DNA of 64,000 nucleotides from contig NZ_AXZL01000076.1 in assembly GCF_000485795.1 (NCBI RefSeq), positions 937,505-1,001,504 of the forward strand. Reading direction: 5' to 3'. The position numbers and the translations under genes were made by a program. The DNA is from Shewanella decolorationis S12 (GTDB taxonomy: Bacteria > Pseudomonadota > Gammaproteobacteria > Enterobacterales > Shewanellaceae). This document shows, in pieces, positions 18,146-26,210 of the stretch (position 1 is its first letter; each line of letters starts with the position of its first letter). The notes beneath the pieces were generated by a model. It saw nothing but the letters and a program-made list of their open reading frames with translations. It was not told where the DNA came from and searched no databases.

Positions 18146-19237
18146 TTATGGCGCTACACGCTCAACACGTTTCACCCAGCCATCAGGGCCTTGGATATGG
18201 CCTTTTTGGATATTGGTATATAGCTTGTAGATGCGCTGAATATGCTCACCCACCTCGCCGTTGCCCACGGTCACCACTCGGCCATCTTCAAAAATATAGG
18301 AACCGACAGCAGACACTACGGCTGCCGTACCAAAACCACCCGCTTCGATAATCTCACCGGATTCGATATCGGCGATAAATTTATCGAGCATAACAGTCTC
18401 TTGGCGCACTTCGCAGCCGAGTAACTCACCCAGCTCCATAATGGATTGCGAGGTAATAGATTTTAAGATGGTATCGGTGAAGGTTGGAATAATCACTGTG
18501 CCGTCTTTCAGAATGTGGAAGTGGTTCATGGCGCCCGCTTCTTCAATCTGTTGGTTGTTCGCATCTAAATACAGCACCTGTGATGCACCAAACTGCGCGG
18601 CAGCTTTACCGGCACGCAATGAGGCAGCATAGTTGCCCGCCGCCTTCGATGCACCAGTTCCACCCGATACAGCACGGTGATAGGTTTTACTGATCAGCAA
18701 ACGGATACCTTTGTTCACTCCGGCAGCATAGTAAGCACCACTAGGGCTTAACACTACGCAGAAAGTGTAACGAGAACTTGGGCTTACAGACAGACGGTCT
18801 TCGGTCGCAAAAATAAAGGGGCGAATGTATAAACAGGCACCTTCTTGCATCGGGAACCAGAGACGATCCACATCGATCAAGGCGTTGATCGCATCGATTT
18901 GCATCTGCTCATCGATATTAGGAATACAGACAATATCCGCAGAACGATTCATACGCTCGGCGTTTTTATTGATACGGAAAGTGTAAATTTCGCCATCTTC
19001 ATGCATAAAGGCCTTGGCGCCTTCGAAGATTGACTGACCATAATGCAGGGCCATTGCACCCGGTGCCATTTCAAACGGACCGTAGGGCACAATACGTGGA
19101 TCGCGCCATTCACCATCGCGATAATCCATTAAAAACATATGATCGGTTCTGAGGCTACCGAAGCCCACATTTCCTTCGGGCTTGAATTGCTCAGTACGGC
19201 GTTCGGACGCAGGTTTTAAATCGTATTTTATTTCCAT
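18146..19237 (-). CDS. ilvE: Branched-chain amino-acid aminotransferase
   Basis: A 363-residue fold-type IV PLP aminotransferase of the longer bacterial/eukaryotic BCAT type. It interconverts Leu, Ile and Val with their 2-oxo acids in the cytoplasm. GGTGASKAAGNYAAS carries the PLP lysine and EEAGAMNHFHI the conserved cofactor-site block; MALHYGQSIFEGAKAF lies near the N-terminus. AAGGTGG before the ATG is the ribosome site. It is transcribed alone, convergent with the large cyclic di-GMP sensor, and ends at the hairpin at 18095. No attenuation leader peptide is seen upstream. Confidence 0.93.
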   Translation of the reverse strand: MEIKYDLKPASERRTEQFKPEGNVGFGSLRTDHMFLMDYRDGEWRDPRIVPYGPFEMAPGAMALHYGQSIFEGAKAFMHEDGEIYTFRINKNAERMNRSADIVCIPNIDEQMQIDAINALIDVDRLWFPMQEGACLYIRPFIFATEDRLSVSPSSRYTFCVVLSPSGAYYAAGVNKGIRLLISKTYHRAVSGGTGASKAAGNYAASLRAGKAAAQFGASQVLYLDANNQQIEEAGAMNHFHILKDGTVIIPTFTDTILKSITSQSIMELGELLGCEVRQETVMLDKFIADIESGEIIEAGGFGTAAVVSAVGSYIFEDGRVVTVGNGEVGEHIQRIYKLYTNIQKGHIQGPDGWVKRVERVAP

Positions 19238-19392
19238 CGCATACCACCTTGATTACTGAACAAGCAGACTAGGTAGCGGCAGGAATAAAGTCAATAGGTG
19301 AGATTCATCTAAAAGTCTTAGCTGATAAAATAACCTGTTAGAAAGATGTCTTAACAACTTGCCGTTAGGGTAAATCGCCTCATTCACCTCCC

Positions 19393-20208
19393 TTATTGAC
19401 TTTGGATTTCGTCATGCGGTGCCTCAAGCCAGCCGCCCACGGCTTGTATGGGTTCTTCATTTAGCGTTAACCAGGCCACCCACGCCAAACGGGGCGCGTT
19501 AAGCGCTGATGCGGGAATGGCATCGAGGGATTGGGTAAAGTGCAGCGCGGGCTCAGTTGCGCCCGCAAACACAGCCGTCGCGGGCAAAGATTGCAAACTC
19601 AGCACTACAAAGTCATGGGGTAATTGTTTATGGCGATTCTCGCCGCGTTTTATCTCAGTCGTAAAACCTGAACCGACCAAGGCCAAGTGCAAACGCGCTC
19701 GATGTAAGTCTTTATCCTGCGCCCAACTGGGCTGCGGTGCAAAACTCGCCTCAAGTTGCTGATTGGTGATGCGCACCTTAAGCACCCCGACCTCAGGCTG
19801 AGGCATAGCAAATATCCCGTTTAACTCACCCGAGAACCAACCACGCCATTCCTTAGCATTAATCACAAACTGTGGCGTATACACTTGCCGCGTATGCTTT
19901 TGGTTTAAATGCTGATATTGGCGCTCACTGAAAGCCCTTTGGCCAAAAATATCCTTCCATCCTAGGTAATCCCAATAGGTCACATGAAAGGCTAATGGAA
20001 AATATTTCTGCCATAGGTCGGTCTTATTAAACTGCTCAGCTAACCAAGCTTCGGCGGGCGGGCAACTACTGCAACCCTGTGACGTATAATGTTCGATAAT
20101 ATAAGGGCGAGTCACGGCACTCTGCGCTTGAAAAGGCGCCAACGACTGAGCAAGCCCAGGTTGCAACAGCTGCCAGAACAAAATACTCACTAATAGGATG
20201 CGTTTCAT
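19393..20208 (-). CDS. DUF1223 secreted thioredoxin-fold-like protein
   Basis: A 271-residue exported protein of the DUF1223 family. An N-terminal signal peptide (ILLVSILFWQLLQPGLAQS) is followed by IIEHYTSQGCSSCPPAEAWLAE, where the CSSC pair is placed as in thioredoxin-like folds. AFHVTYWDYLGWKDIFGQ and RQVYTPQFVINAKEW are further family blocks. The role is not established; a periplasmic thiol function is suggested only by the motif. It is a monocistronic gene, with a 269-bp repeat element starting 14 bases upstream of its start, so the element may carry or disturb its promoter. Confidence 0.78.
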   Translation of the reverse strand: MKRILLVSILFWQLLQPGLAQSLAPFQAQSAVTRPYIIEHYTSQGCSSCPPAEAWLAEQFNKTDLWQKYFPLAFHVTYWDYLGWKDIFGQRAFSERQYQHLNQKHTRQVYTPQFVINAKEWRGWFSGELNGIFAMPQPEVGVLKVRITNQQLEASFAPQPSWAQDKDLHRARLHLALVGSGFTTEIKRGENRHKQLPHDFVVLSLQSLPATAVFAGATEPALHFTQSLDAIPASALNAPRLAWVAWLTLNEEPIQAVGGWLEAPHDEIQSQ

Positions 20209-20221
20209 TATTTATCCTCTC

Positions 20222-20490
20222 TTATACCAATCGTATTAAATATCTGTTCATTCAGCGGGAGTTAAACGGGCTTTAGACAAGGCGAAGGCTTGAAGGCATA
20301 GTGGCGCTCTGTCGAAAGCCTTAAACGCAGTATAAAGCCCGTTCAACACCGCCCTTCGGGAGCCTCACAGGCATCTCACTCCGGTGTTACATTGACTTAA
20401 AAGGGAATAACCATTTCTTCGTCAATGCGCCTTGGATTGAGATGCCAGAGAGGCTCTGAACTGATTAGATATTTAATGTGATTCGTATAA
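20222..20490. repeat. 269-bp non-coding element with terminal inverted repeats, copy 1
   Basis: The ends read TTATACCAATCGTATTAA..ATATCT on the left and, inverted, TTATACGAATCACATTAA..ATATCT on the right: 24 positions with three mismatches. Inside are two long imperfect hairpins: one from AACGGGCTTTA to TAAAGCCCGTT and one from GAGCCTC-N5-GCATCTCA to TGAGATGC-N5-GAGGCTC. No ORF is present. It differs from copy 2 at about ten positions by eye. This looks like a miniature inverted-repeat transposable element. It lies between the DUF1223 and DUF3144 genes. Confidence 0.8.
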
Positions 20491-20564
20491 TTTGCAAATT
20501 CATGCGACTGGGTCTGGTTTATCTTTTTAACGATACTTTTTGGGATGCCATGGTGGAGGAAATA

Positions 20565-20858
20565 TTACTTTTGCGTAGCGCGGTAATGGTCGAAGTTTTC
20601 AATATAGTCTTCGAGATTGGCGTCGATCATCTCTTTATAGCGCTCGATATAGTAATCCATCATTTCCTGTTTTTTGGCCTGCATTTGCTCTTTGGTTTCA
20701 AAGCTGGTGGAACCAAACCAAGCGTTGTAGCGGGCGACGGCCCACATAAAAGAAGCGCTGACCTCACCGGTTTGGATCTCGGTGTTTTGGTTTTGCTGGT
20801 TCGCGAGCTTAATCATCTCAGTGGCACGTTCGTAAAAGGCTTGTTGGTTATCTGACAT
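20565..20858 (-). CDS. DUF3144 family small protein (first paralogue)
   Basis: A 97-residue acidic, helical cytoplasmic protein of the DUF3144 family (FYERATEMIKLANQQNQ at the start, ASFMWAVARYNAWFGS in the middle, MMDYYIERYKEMIDANLEDYIENFDHY at the end). No function is known. ATG 20858 is chosen because AGGA sits eight bases upstream; upstream TTG and CTG codons are less likely. A second member of the family occurs at 62111. Copy 1 of the 269-bp element lies immediately downstream. Confidence 0.8.
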   Translation of the reverse strand: MSDNQQAFYERATEMIKLANQQNQNTEIQTGEVSASFMWAVARYNAWFGSTSFETKEQMQAKKQEMMDYYIERYKEMIDANLEDYIENFDHYRATQK

Positions 20859-21007
20859 CAGCAATTCCTATGGTTGGGTTAAGTAAAAAGAGCATGTGTT
20901 GTATCACTCTTTTGGCTGTTGCCAATAACCCTAAGGCATTTTGTGGTTGATGGACAGTCGTGCGCTTCACAGAATCCGTTGATATCACACCAAAAGGCGG
21001 CGCCGAA

Positions 21008-21106
21008 ATGAAATATGAGATAGGCGTAACATTTTTCACCGCTTTGTCGAGCGCCTTTGCCGCAGATGATTGTTGCTACGCTAGTCAGCTTGATATGACC
21101 ATTTAG
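21008..21106 (+). CDS. Possible 32-residue secreted microprotein or gene remnant
   Basis: A short ORF begins ATG 21008 and reads as a charged start, a hydrophobic core (IGVTFFTALSSAFA) and a signal-peptidase-like AFA/ADD junction, followed by a short tail with CCYASQL. The frame stays open upstream to 20951. AAAAGGCGG is about ten bases upstream. It may be chance, or the truncated N-terminus of an exported protein in a region already damaged by a mobile element. I do not recognise it. Confidence 0.25.
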   Translation: MKYEIGVTFFTALSSAFAADDCCYASQLDMTI

Positions 21107-21114
21107 AGCGCGCT

Positions 21115-21784
21115 CTAGTTAGCGGCAAAGCTCCACATCGCTTGGATAAGGCCATTAGAGACTTCAAAGACCACCATGACTTCAAAGGGCTCGTTGCGTA
21201 TGCCGCAGATCCGTTCCTGATCGACGATCTTATACCAATCGTATTAAATATCTGTTCATTCAGCGGGAGTTAAACGGGCTTTAGACAAGGCGAAGGCTTG
21301 AAGGCAGAGTGGCGCTCTGTCGAAAGCCTTAAACGCAGTATAAAGCCCGTTCAACCCCGCCCTGCGGGAGCCTCACAAGCATCTCACTCCCGTGTTACAT
21401 TGACTTAAAAGGGAATAACCATTTCTGCGTCAATGCGCCTTGGATTGAGATGCCTGTGAGGCTCTGAACTGATTAGATATTTAATGTGATTGGTATTATT
21501 GCCGACCACCATACGATTGAGGATCTCGGCGTGCAGATGCGGCAAGTTAAAACGTTCATTCTGATAGAAATCACTAAAGGCAGCCTTGCCTCGCATCACG
21601 GGCTCTGTGGCGGGGGGCGATAAATACACACATCGTCGCTAAAGAGCGCCACAAAGCTTGCAAGGTCGCGTTGGTTATAGGCAACTAACTGGGCTTGCAC
21701 TAAGGCTTCGGCTGTTTGTTCTGCTATCTGGGGTATTTGCTGGCTCAAGCTATCTTCCTTCAAAATCGGTGCTGAATCTGACAA
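21115..21784 (-). pseudogene. NTF2/SnoaL-like protein gene, frameshifted and split by the 269-bp element
   Basis: Reading on the minus strand gives an NTF2-like start (QTAEALVQAQLVAYNQRDLA, FVALFSDDVCIYRPP). A six-C tract (plus-strand 21612-21617) then shifts frame; one more C would restore ATEPVMRGKAAFSDFYQNE and HAEILNRMVVGN. There the 269-bp element (21230-21498) intervenes, and beyond it the correct frame resumes with KIVDQERICGIRNEPFEVMV, FEVSNGLIQAMWSFAAN and a stop at 21115. Removing element and duplication restores VVGN-KIVDQ. The intact product would be a small cytoplasmic cone-shaped protein of the SnoaL/ketosteroid-isomerase-like group, function unknown. Confidence 0.8.
21230..21498. 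mobile_element. 269-bp MITE-like element, copy 2, inserted in an NTF2-like gene
   Basis: Same length, termini and internal hairpins as copy 1 at 20222. The left edge reads GATC-TTA-TACCAATC and the right edge GATTGGTA-TTA-TTGCC, so deletion of the element plus one TTA rebuilds the uninterrupted codons GGC AAT AAG ATC of the host gene. This is direct evidence of insertion with a 3-4 bp target duplication (TTA or TTAT). It has no coding capacity and would need a transposase in trans. Confidence 0.82.
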
Positions 21785-21888
21785 GAGACGTTAACCCGTC
21801 AAGGTTAACGAGAAAGGGCTTTCAACGCTTATTATCGTTATCTCAGCCTGCTTTCCCGCTATCGCGATTAATGATGAATTAAAATTTA

Positions 21889-22935
21889 TTATTCCAATAG
21901 CTTAAGCTGCGTTTGCCCCCAAGGTGTGGCAAAGGGCATGGCTTCTTGTGGGGTTAAGGTAAATTCCTGCTCACAACCATCGCCACGGGGCATTTCCCAA
22001 AACTTAATCCCATTCGCCTCGAGGGTGAGCTGAAAATCCCCAGAGCCGTCGGCACTTGGGCATTCAGCATCTGGTGCCGCATTGGCGAACAACTTTTCTT
22101 TAAGTACAGGCGGGAGCTGATAACTCATGCTTTCTGGTAAGTTTTGCGAGGGTTTATCGGCGATAAACCACTGCCACGGATGGAAAGGTTTGCCATCGGC
22201 GAGGGAGAAGCTAACAAACTCTTGGCTGATCCCATTGGCGCCAAAACCCGCCGCCCAGCGGTATAAACGCACGCTGAGCCAATGCTGATTGAGGAAAATC
22301 GGTTCTGCATAGGTTTCATCGGCCACAAAATGGCCCATTTGAGACAACATTCTGCGGCGCGTATCAAAGGTTTGTGCCAGCTGCGCATCATCGGTGAGTT
22401 TTTTCTCAAGCCACTGATTAATGGCGGGAATACCTTTTTGTGGACCGTTAAATTCGATACCGACTTCTGTGCCATAGGTCAGCGGACGGTATTCAATGGT
22501 TTGAAAAACTTGCCATTTTCCGCGGCTCAGTGAAGGTTTGGTTTCAAGTGGCAGATTGTAGGCATCGGCGCTGCAGTCATCCTGGTTGTCGGGGCTGAGT
22601 TGGCGCTCAAGCTTTATGGGTAAGGATTTGCCTGAATTGTCTTTAAACCAATGGCCGCTGAGTTGCTGCGCCGTCGCGCTATCAAACTGCCAGTTTCCGG
22701 TGTTGTTTTCTTCTTCCCAAATACCGTTTTGCAGCTCGAGCTGTATTGGGGTTAGGTAGCGTTGATAGTAGTAACTGCCGCTGCCGTATTGGTTAAAGCA
22801 GACTCTAATACTGCTTTTACCCAGCGTTCCTTGCCAGACTCCTGAGAGTTCATCGGCGGCAAGAGTGCTAAAAGGTAGCGTAGTGGCAAGCAATAGGCTT
22901 GAGGACAGCAGCGTTAGTAACGTCCGTGTATTCAT
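21889..22935 (-). CDS. Secreted protein of unknown function
   Basis: A 348-residue protein with a clear signal peptide (LLTLLSSSLLLATTLPFSTLAADE). The N-terminal 110 residues look like a beta-rich domain (LSGVWQGTLGKSSIRVCFNQY ... NTGNWQFDSATAQQLSGHWF). The remainder includes LYRWAAGFGANGISQEFVSFSLADGKPFHPWQWF, reminiscent of the DUF3298-type surface of exported proteins, but I cannot assign a family. AAGAGAAAA is the ribosome site. It is co-oriented with pyrC, which lies upstream and is separated by a terminator hairpin, so it is probably transcribed separately. Confidence 0.7.
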   Translation of the reverse strand: MNTRTLLTLLSSSLLLATTLPFSTLAADELSGVWQGTLGKSSIRVCFNQYGSGSYYYQRYLTPIQLELQNGIWEEENNTGNWQFDSATAQQLSGHWFKDNSGKSLPIKLERQLSPDNQDDCSADAYNLPLETKPSLSRGKWQVFQTIEYRPLTYGTEVGIEFNGPQKGIPAINQWLEKKLTDDAQLAQTFDTRRRMLSQMGHFVADETYAEPIFLNQHWLSVRLYRWAAGFGANGISQEFVSFSLADGKPFHPWQWFIADKPSQNLPESMSYQLPPVLKEKLFANAAPDAECPSADGSGDFQLTLEANGIKFWEMPRGDGCEQEFTLTPQEAMPFATPWGQTQLKLLE

Positions 22936-22982
22936 GTTTTTCTCTTAAAAGATAATCGCTTATGGTTTTACATGTCGGTTAT

Positions 22983-23005
22983 AAAAAAGTCGCCCTAAGG
23001 CGACT
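22983..23005 (-). terminator. Terminator of pyrC
   Basis: On the minus strand AGTCGCC and GGCGACT form a seven-base stem followed by TTTTTTAT. A second longer inverted repeat (GATAAACGGC with GCCGTTTATC, 23023-23053) lies between it and the pyrC stop. Confidence 0.75.
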
Positions 23006-23069
23006 CTTAACGGTTTAAGCTTGATAAACGGCAGGTTTAGATAGCCGTTTATCGCGTCAAAAGGCCTGT

Positions 23070-24113
23070 TTATTCGACCTGCCAATCGATTTGTTCACCG
23101 GCGCGAATTGGCACCACATTGTTGTCGCCAAGTGGGTAACTGACTGGCACATCCCAAGATTTTTTCACTAGGGTGATGGTATCGCTGTTGCGGGGCAGAT
23201 TGTAAAAATCTGGGCCGTTGAAGCTGGCAAAGGCTTCTAATTTATCCAGCGCATTGACCGATTCAAAGGCTTCTGCGTACAGCTCAATGGCCGCATGGGC
23301 AGTATAAGAACCCGCGCAGCCACAGGCGGCTTCTTTACGATCTTTAGCGTGTGGCGCAGAGTCGGTACCGAGGAAGAACTTCTTATTGCCACTGGCCGCG
23401 GCACCTAACAGCGCTTGCTGGTGGGTATTGCGCTTTAAAATCGGCAGGCAATAGAAGTGCGGACGAATACCGCCAGCCAACATATGGTTGCGGTTATAGA
23501 GCAAGTGGTGCGCGGTGATCGTGGCGGCCACGTTGTCAGACGCTTGAGTCACAAAATCAACTGCATCCTTAGTGGTGATATGTTCGAGAACGATTTTAAG
23601 CTTAGGGAAATCGGCCACGATCTTGCTGAGGATATTCTCAATAAATACCCGCTCGCGGTCGAAAATATCAATCGATGAATCAGTCACTTCACCATGCACT
23701 AGGAACAACATGCCCACTTCCTGCATTGCTTCGAGGGCGGGGTAGATGTTCTTCAAATCAGTCACACCAGAATCCGAGTTGGTGGTCGCGCCTGCTGGAT
23801 AGAGTTTCGCGGCAACGATTTTGCCCGAGGCCTTGGCTTTACGGATTTCTTCTGGGCTGGTTTTGTCGGTGAGATACAACACCATTAAGGGTTCAAATTG
23901 CGAGCCAGCTGGCACTTGCGCCTTGATACGATCGTAATAAGCCAATGCGGTTTCGGTATCGATAGCGGGAGGAACCAGGTTTGGCATGACGATAGCGCGG
24001 CCCATATAGCGGCTGATATCGCGAACCGTGTCTTTTAATTGTGCGCCGTCTCTTAGGTGAATGTGCCAGTCGTCAGGACGAGTAATAGTGAGTGTTGTCA
24101 TAGGGCGATTCAT
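23070..24113 (-). CDS. pyrC: Dihydroorotase, homodimeric class II
   Basis: A 347-residue zinc amidohydrolase that cyclises carbamoyl-aspartate to dihydroorotate in pyrimidine synthesis. RPDDWHIHLRDG carries the HxH metal ligands, AAKLYPAG the carbamylated lysine, LVHGEV and LEHITT the further histidines, and FFLGTDSAPHA the catalytic Asp. Length is that of E. coli PyrC. Start may be ATG 24113 or 24101 (MTTLTITRPDD); neither has a strong ribosome site. It is divergent from the exporter operon, so the 24114-24471 gap serves both. Confidence 0.95.
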   Translation of the reverse strand: MNRPMTTLTITRPDDWHIHLRDGAQLKDTVRDISRYMGRAIVMPNLVPPAIDTETALAYYDRIKAQVPAGSQFEPLMVLYLTDKTSPEEIRKAKASGKIVAAKLYPAGATTNSDSGVTDLKNIYPALEAMQEVGMLFLVHGEVTDSSIDIFDRERVFIENILSKIVADFPKLKIVLEHITTKDAVDFVTQASDNVAATITAHHLLYNRNHMLAGGIRPHFYCLPILKRNTHQQALLGAAASGNKKFFLGTDSAPHAKDRKEAACGCAGSYTAHAAIELYAEAFESVNALDKLEAFASFNGPDFYNLPRNSDTITLVKKSWDVPVSYPLGDNNVVPIRAGEQIDWQVE

Positions 24114-24265
24114 CTTGTTGAATATTTTTGCTGCGAGGGTGGCAGGATCTTATGTGGCAAGGATTTAGCTGTAAAGGGAAACTCAGACAATTCGCTAAGA
24201 AAAGTGTTAACACATGTTGAGTGCCCACTGTCAGTCTTTCACTTAGCTTTACCTACCCATCTGGA

Positions 24266-24330
24266 GCGGACACTTTCTCGAAAATCTGCGGACACTTTTT
24301 AATAAAGCCCTCTGTGTCCGCGGACACTTT
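24266..24330. promoter_or_regulatory. Enhancer-like cluster of GCGGACAC boxes
   Basis: GCGGACACTTT occurs at 24266-24276, 24288-24298 and 24320-24330. The last is half of a perfect 14-bp palindrome GTGTCCGCGGACAC (24314-24327). Spacings are 22 and 32 bases, about two and three helical turns. A lone GTGTCCG lies at 24419. The cluster ends about 65 bases upstream of the -12 element of a sigma-54 promoter and is a candidate binding site for the NtrC-type protein encoded at 29572. Confidence 0.65.
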
Positions 24331-24377
24331 TATCTTGAATTTCACTTAACTTTATGAAAATAAATATTTTAATGGAA

Positions 24378-24394
24378 TTGGCATAGGCGTTGCT
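24378..24394 (+). promoter_or_regulatory. Sigma-54 promoter of the export operon
   Basis: TTGGCATAGGCGTTGCT matches the -24/-12 consensus with TGGC, exactly seven bases, then TTGC. It is 78 bases upstream of the membrane-fusion gene, predicting a start site near 24405. The operon itself encodes a sigma-54 activator, which supports the call. Confidence 0.75.
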
Positions 24395-24471
24395 ATTACT
24401 GGTTATCGATTTTTAATAGTGTCCGTAGCGATGGGCCTATCCAGCCCTACGACAGGGAAGCGAGAAACGCC

Positions 24472-25734
24472 ATGATTAAAGATACCAGCGGCCAAGATAA
24501 AGTCCTTGTTCCATCGACCGCCAAACGCCTCAAGTTGCCTCTGATGATTGGCGGCTGCACCTTACTGGTTAGCGCCCTAGTGTGGGCCAGTTTTGGTAGC
24601 GATAAAGTTAGCCAGTCCATCAGCCGTAGCGAGCTCACTACCGCCACTTTATATGTTGGAACGCTCACTCGAGATGTGGCCACTACGGGCAAAATTGTTG
24701 CCGCCAATGCACCGATTCTCTACAGCACCGAAGAAGGCACAGTAACGCTATTGAGCAACCCCGGTGATAGCGTTAGCAAGGGGGATGTAGTCGCAAAGCT
24801 GGAGAGTCCAAGATTAACCAATCAATTAGAGCAGGCGAAATCGCTATTGGCGGGATTAGAGAGCGCCCTTGAGCGTGCCAAGCTGGACGCCAGACGTAAC
24901 CAATTACAAGTCAATCAAACCTTAGATATGGCCAAGGTGGATTTGGAAGCGGCCGAGCGTGAACGTCGTCGTGGCGAATTGCTTATTCAAAGCCAACTTA
25001 TTGGTCAGATCGACTATGAGAAAGGTAAGGACGATCTGCATAAGGCTAAGTTGAAATTTGAGCATGCTTTGCAGGACGCTGCATTAACAAAAGATACCTT
25101 GAGCTTCGAAGTCAAAAATAAAGCCCTCGAAGTGGAACGCCAACAGTTAGCAGTGCGTGAGCTTGAGCGTCAGGTTGAGGCTTTAAATATCAAAGCTCCC
25201 GTTGGTGGCATTATTGGTAACTGGTTGACCGAGCAAAAAACGCGTCTAAGTGCCAATCAGCCCATCCTGACCGTGGTCGATTTAAGTGCCTATGAGGCCG
25301 AGTTAGCTGTGCCTGAATCCTACGCCGACGAGTTAGGACTCGGAATGGAGGTCGAACTGAGCTTCGGTGAAGTCAAACTCATGGGCAAGTTATCCTCTAT
25401 TTCCCCCGAAGTGCGTAACCGTGAAGTGACTGCCAGAGTGCAATTTGCCCAGAGCGAAAGCTTGAAGCTGCGCCAAAACCAACGTATCTCCGCCAGAGTC
25501 TTGCTCGAACACAGGACGAATGTGTTGATGGTTAAACGCGGCGCCTTTATGACCAGCGGTGGTGGCGATGAGGTGTATCAAGTCGAAGGCGATATTGCTA
25601 CTCGCCGCGACATTAAGCTTGGCAGCACCAGCATGAGTCAGGTGGAAGTGATCGAAGGCGGTAAAGCGGGTGACGAATGGGTGATCTCCAGTGTTGAGCC
25701 CTTCAACCATGCCGAACAGGTCAAAATGCATTGA
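24472..25734 (+). CDS. Membrane fusion protein of a MacA/HlyD-type exporter
   Basis: A 420-residue periplasmic adaptor anchored by one N-terminal helix (LMIGGCTLLVSALVWASF). A lipoyl half-motif (VTLLSNPGDSVSKGDVVAKLESP), a coiled-coil hairpin rich in Leu, Glu and Arg (about residues 110-235), the second lipoyl half (LNIKAPVGGIIGNW) and beta-barrel domains (YEAELAVPESYADELGLGMEVELSF) follow in order. It would link the ATPase/permease complex encoded downstream to an outer-membrane channel; no TolC-type gene is in the window. The stop overlaps ATG 25734 and the operon continues without a terminator. Confidence 0.88.
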   Translation: MIKDTSGQDKVLVPSTAKRLKLPLMIGGCTLLVSALVWASFGSDKVSQSISRSELTTATLYVGTLTRDVATTGKIVAANAPILYSTEEGTVTLLSNPGDSVSKGDVVAKLESPRLTNQLEQAKSLLAGLESALERAKLDARRNQLQVNQTLDMAKVDLEAAERERRRGELLIQSQLIGQIDYEKGKDDLHKAKLKFEHALQDAALTKDTLSFEVKNKALEVERQQLAVRELERQVEALNIKAPVGGIIGNWLTEQKTRLSANQPILTVVDLSAYEAELAVPESYADELGLGMEVELSFGEVKLMGKLSSISPEVRNREVTARVQFAQSESLKLRQNQRISARVLLEHRTNVLMVKRGAFMTSGGGDEVYQVEGDIATRRDIKLGSTSMSQVEVIEGGKAGDEWVISSVEPFNHAEQVKMH

Positions 25735-25829
25735 TGACCGATAGTCAAAAATTACTTATTAATCAAATTGATGTAATTAACGCCGCTCTGGCTAAAAAGT
25801 CTGCGGCTAAGGTGTACAAGGAGTTCATT

Positions 25830-26105
25830 ATGCGTACTAAAAGCGTCGATCTTGGTCTGTTGATGTCATCCAAATTGTTTGGTGTTCTGGCTTTAGCCCT
25901 ACTGGTGGTGGCAGTGGAGCTGGGCATAGGTGAGGCTAATAGCTGGTTTTTCCTCGGTTTGAATATTTTGGAATGGACGAATCCCCTAGAAGAAGCGCGC
26001 CAGGTGGGTGATGTCTCGATGGAAAGTGTGAGCTTTATATTCGCCTGTCTCAATGGGTTGTTCGATGCCTTGAGTGGGGTTGTGATGGGCCGTTTTGCGG
26101 GGTAA
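25830..26105 (+). CDS. Small hydrophobic protein within the exporter operon
   Basis: A 91-residue protein starting at ATG 25830, which has a strong AAGGAG six bases upstream. The same frame can be extended to ATG 25734, overlapping the stop of the membrane-fusion gene, giving 123 residues; that start has no good ribosome site. The 91-residue form has a basic N-terminus (MRTKSVD), a strongly hydrophobic helix (LFGVLALALLVVAVELGIG), a WFFLGLNILEW patch and a Gly/Phe-rich C-terminus (FACLNGLFDALSGVVMGRF). I do not recognise a family. Position between adaptor and ATPase genes suggests an accessory membrane subunit, or possibly a transported polypeptide. Confidence 0.6.
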   Translation: MRTKSVDLGLLMSSKLFGVLALALLVVAVELGIGEANSWFFLGLNILEWTNPLEEARQVGDVSMESVSFIFACLNGLFDALSGVVMGRFAG

Positions 26106-26209
26106 TGGATTTGGCTTTGCGTCAGCCGTTACCACTTAAAGATAAAGAAATACTGGCGCGTTTTATAAGCCGTTTGCGCGTAAAGATAAAAATTAATCAA
26201 GGAAATTAA
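26105..26209 (+). CDS. Candidate 34-residue basic peptide, translationally coupled
   Basis: ATG 26105 overlaps the preceding stop as TAATG, and the ORF ends at TAA 26207-26209, one base before the ATG of the ATPase gene. The product starts MDLALRQPLPLKDKEILA and is rich in Arg and Lys (about ten in 34). The ribosome site of the ATPase gene (AAGGAAAT) lies in its last codons. Chance is possible at this length, but the perfect packing between two genes fits a translated coupling ORF or a small peptide. Confidence 0.35.
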   Translation: MDLALRQPLPLKDKEILARFISRLRVKIKINQGN

Positions 26210-26210
26210 A

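Noticed and set aside
20848..21039. Minus-strand ORF of 63 codons upstream of the DUF3144 gene
   Set aside because: No coding character, overlaps the DUF3144 start region and lacks a ribosome site; probably chance.
20222..21498. CRISPR or tandem-repeat array from the repeated 269-bp units
   Set aside because: Only two copies separated by 740 bases of unrelated sequence, with terminal inverted repeats instead of short direct repeats and spacers.
24057..24302. Plus-strand ORF of 81 codons across the pyrC start
   Set aside because: It overlaps pyrC antisense and the GCGGACAC boxes; the boxes explain the region better than a protein.
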